Source of the DNA: Tenrec ecaudatus
Lineage: Eukaryota; Chordata; Mammalia; Afrosoricida; Tenrecidae
Length of the DNA: 64,000 bases
Direction of reading: 5' to 3'
Assembly (NCBI RefSeq): GCF_050624435.1
Contig: NC_134536.1
Coordinates: forward strand, 129,650,758-129,714,757
In this document: one piece after another, positions 61,446-64,000 of the stretch
Layout of the letters: every line of letters starts with the position of its first letter
Numbering within the stretch: position 1 is the stretch's first letter
Program-made: the position numbers and the translations under genes
Notes under the pieces: model-generated
What the model was told of the DNA's origin: nothing
Seen by the model: only the letters and a program-made list of their open reading frames with translations
Database searches by the model: none

Positions 61446-64000
61446 GTACGTGCTCCTGTTTCTTGGTTGAAGGAGTCATGTTTGCCGTAAGGTTTCTTCT
61501 TCCCATGTGGGGTGGGTTCCCAAGCAGCTGCGGAAGTTAAAAGTTTCCTAGCGTGCCTGAGAAGTGTTCTCTGATGCGCTTGGCTGCGCATGTCATCTCT
61601 GATGAGGGTTTCAAGATAAGTTCAGAAGGGGTGAATTATTTACCCCCAGATAACTAGAAATAAGCAGCTCCTTGCTCTTAGCCCAGCCTAGCGTGAAATG
61701 CCCGTCTGTTCTACTTAATGAGCAGCACACTTGACGTTACAGGTTGTGGGAAAGTAGCTTGCTCATGGCCCCTAAGTTCATGTTTTCCTTTAAGATACCG
61801 AGCATGGGCCTTGGCCCCGGCCCTGGCTTTGAACACTGCTTTAGCTTCACAGTAAGAAAGGACATGGCCACAGAGGGAAATATAGAAGCAGCTAGGTAGT
61901 CTAGATTCTTTCAGTAAAAGCTGTGCTTTCATCAATCCAGTTTTTATGTTTAAAATTGTTAAAAACCCATACTTATTAAGCTTCGATTATAGTTTAGCAT
62001 GGCTCAAATGTACTCCCCGCCTTCCAGTGCCACACCTTAGAAACTAGCACCTCCGTTACTGAAACCCCATGAAGGCTGAGCATGATAGTGGAATGAGAGG
62101 AAAGTAAAAGGAAATAGAGGAAAGAACTAGGGGGCAAAGGGCATTTATGGAGGTCTAAATACAGGCATGTACATATGTAAATATATTTATGTAGGATGGT
62201 GGGGAAATAGATCTATGTGCATATATTTATAGATTTAGTATGAAGGTAGTAGAAGGACATTGGGCCTCCACTTAAGTACTCCCTCAATGCAAGAATACTT
62301 TGTTCTATTAAACTGGCATTCCATGATGCTCACCTTCCCGACACAACCGCTGAAAACAAATCGGTGCCTAAACAAATGTGGTGAAGAAAGCTGATGATGC
62401 CCGGCTATCAAAAGATACAGCATCTGGGGTCTTAAAGGCTTGAAGGTAAACAAGCGGCCATCAGAAGCAACAAAACCCACATGGAACAAGCATACCAGCC
62501 TGTGTGATCACGTGGTGCCGAAGGGATCAGGCATCAAAAGAACATAAAATCAAATCATTTTGAATGAGGAGGAGTGCAGATTGGGGACCCAAGACCCATC
62601 TGTAGGCAACTGGACTTCCCCTTACCGAAGGGGGATGGGGAGGAGACGAGCCACTCAGGGTGCAGTATAGCAATGATGAAACATACAACTCCAACCTCTT
62701 TCCTGGGGGATGGACAACAGAAAAGTGGGTGAAGGAAGATGTTGGACAGTGTAAGATAGGACAAAATAATAATTTATAGGGAGGGAGGAGAAAAGGAGCT
62801 GATACCAAGGACTCAAGCAGAAAGCACATGTTTGGAGAATCATGAGGGCAGCAAATGTACAAATGTGATTGACACGATGGATGGATTGTGATCAGAGTTG
62901 TACGAGCCCCCTATAAAGTGATTTTAAAAAACAACAAAAACTAGCCCCCCAGACGGTTTGGTGTGAGGCCTTATAGACGTGTGTCAGTGGGATCCTGCGT
63001 CCGCAGACACGCTCACCGGCAGCATAGCGCCTCGTCGTGCGTTCCCGTGGTAACTGGTGCAATCCCGAGTCTGCAGGGCCAGCCTGGTAAGGGAAGAGGA
63101 CAGGTGGGCGCAGTGACAGGCTGCTGCTGCAGCTGCTTTTTGGGAAATCAGACCTAGTGAGCGTCTGTGTTTCCCAAACTAAACATCCTAGGTTTTATGT
63201 GATGTCTCTTGATTTTTAGTATTTGTTTAAAATTGGGGGGAAATCAGAATTACTGAAGACTCCTCTAGGGACCAAACAAAACATATCTTAGGGCCTTGTC
63301 CCTCTCCTGTGCTCCAACTTGTGGCATATGATGTCCTCTTCTCCAGAAACTCCGTTTTGGGTGATTGGCGGTGGAGGCTAGCTTCCTGTGTAGTAAATAA
63401 ACCTTGCAGAAGCGACGTTAGCCCTGAATCGTTGCATTAGTAATAGAAATGAGTGGCTTACGGAGCGAACCGAGTGAAGGTAACTGACCCCTTGGAAGAA
63501 AGTCAGACTGTCAAAGCCATTCTTTGTAAGGTGGCTGGGTGTCAGGGAGGAAGAGTTGCGTGTGCAGTCGGTGTGCATGGCATTTTAATGAGGAGTGAGT
63601 ACTTGGTTATATTAGGACATGAGCACAAACCAGGCGTGAATGAAACCTCGTTAAAAAGTCAGGTGGCGCGCAGGAGCTCACCGTAGTCCAGCAGTGTTTC
63701 ACAGTCAGCGCCGGGGCCTACGGCTCCAGGCTCGTGTCTGGACCGCACCGCTGTGTGTCCTGAGTGATGGCCGAGGACACTGCGTGCAGTGAGACCCTCC
63801 CATCAGGCTAGCCTGCCAACACGCCCTGGGGTCCTTTCCTGTGGGGGGGGGGCTTGGCTTCAGTACCTGTAAAGGTGGAGAGCCCCCTCCGTGATTGTGT
63901 AGGTGGCCCTGGAAGTCATTTCGATCCACACTGTGTCTCAGCACTTTGAGGGTCACTGCAGGTCTGACCGCGATGGGCTCCAGGTGCGTCCACCCACAGT
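61446..64000 (+). other. MRPS10: MRPS10 intron 3, running off the window
   Basis: No further MRPS10 exon is recognisable before the right edge. An L1 3' end covers about 62045-62940. Bases 61446-62040 and 62945-64000 hold nothing that I can name. Confidence 0.65.
62045..62940 (+). mobile_element. L1 LINE 3' UTR, second copy
   Basis: Collinear with 32740-33360 (gatagtggaatgagagg, acattgggcctccactt, atcaaaagatacagcatct) and continues to the tail gagttgtacgagccccctat followed by an A-rich end at about 62920-62940. It is 5' truncated, as usual for L1. Confidence 0.8.

Noticed and set aside
63961-64000. Possible MRPS10 acceptor at the very end (gtccacccacagt)
   Set aside because: Only one base follows the AG, so no coding sequence can be tested.

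Overview
The window is nuclear DNA from a placental mammal, almost certainly an afrotherian and most likely a tenrec (Echinops-like). Two independent repeat signals support this. Dozens of AfroSINE-type copies are present, with a 5' end like gagccctggtggc, a B-box-like gttcgaaccc and a tail like gagtcggaatcgactcgatggcaa; these are confined to afrotherians. Four copies also have SPIN (SPace INvaders) hAT ends, cagcggttctcaacc at one end and ggttgagaaccgctg at the other. Among afrotherians SPIN is, to my knowledge, known from tenrec. The species call is inference; the repeat matches are from memory of the consensus sequences.

Two protein-coding genes lie head to tail on the + strand, in the order TRERF1 then MRPS10, matching the neighbour order on human chromosome 6p21. 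From about 1 to 50267 the window holds the complete coding part of TRERF1 (TReP-132). There are 14 coding exons, all with GT..AG introns and consistent phases, summing to 3711 nt (1236 codons plus stop). The product has a Q/P-rich N-terminal half, three C2H2 zinc fingers, an ELM2 domain and a SANT domain, the layout of a scaffold that recruits HDAC1/2. The 5' UTR exons and promoter lie upstream of the window, so bases 1-5539 are intron. A repeat-free 3' UTR runs to about 53745, with several AATAAA signals and two Pumilio-type motifs.

From about 53750 to 57830 is a short intergenic stretch of AfroSINE and L1 debris. A CpG-rich TATA-less promoter (ETS, YY1 and NRF-1-like motifs) and exon 1 of MRPS10, the mitochondrial small-subunit ribosomal protein uS10m, follow. 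Exons 2 and 3 are present; the rest of MRPS10 is beyond the right edge.

Introns and intergenic DNA are dense in mobile elements: AfroSINEs on both strands, a near full-length decayed RTE (BovB-like) LINE at about 40.25-43.3 kb, L1 3' ends with a lineage-typical 3' UTR, older MIR and hAT-Charlie elements, an internally deleted mariner with recognisable inverted repeats, and the SPIN copies. I found no tRNA, rRNA or CRISPR feature, and no convincing undescribed gene system. The items most worth follow-up are the horizontally acquired DNA transposons, the QP repeat expansion in TRERF1 exon 4, a TRERF1 segment that I could not locate, and the motif arrangement of the MRPS10 promoter.
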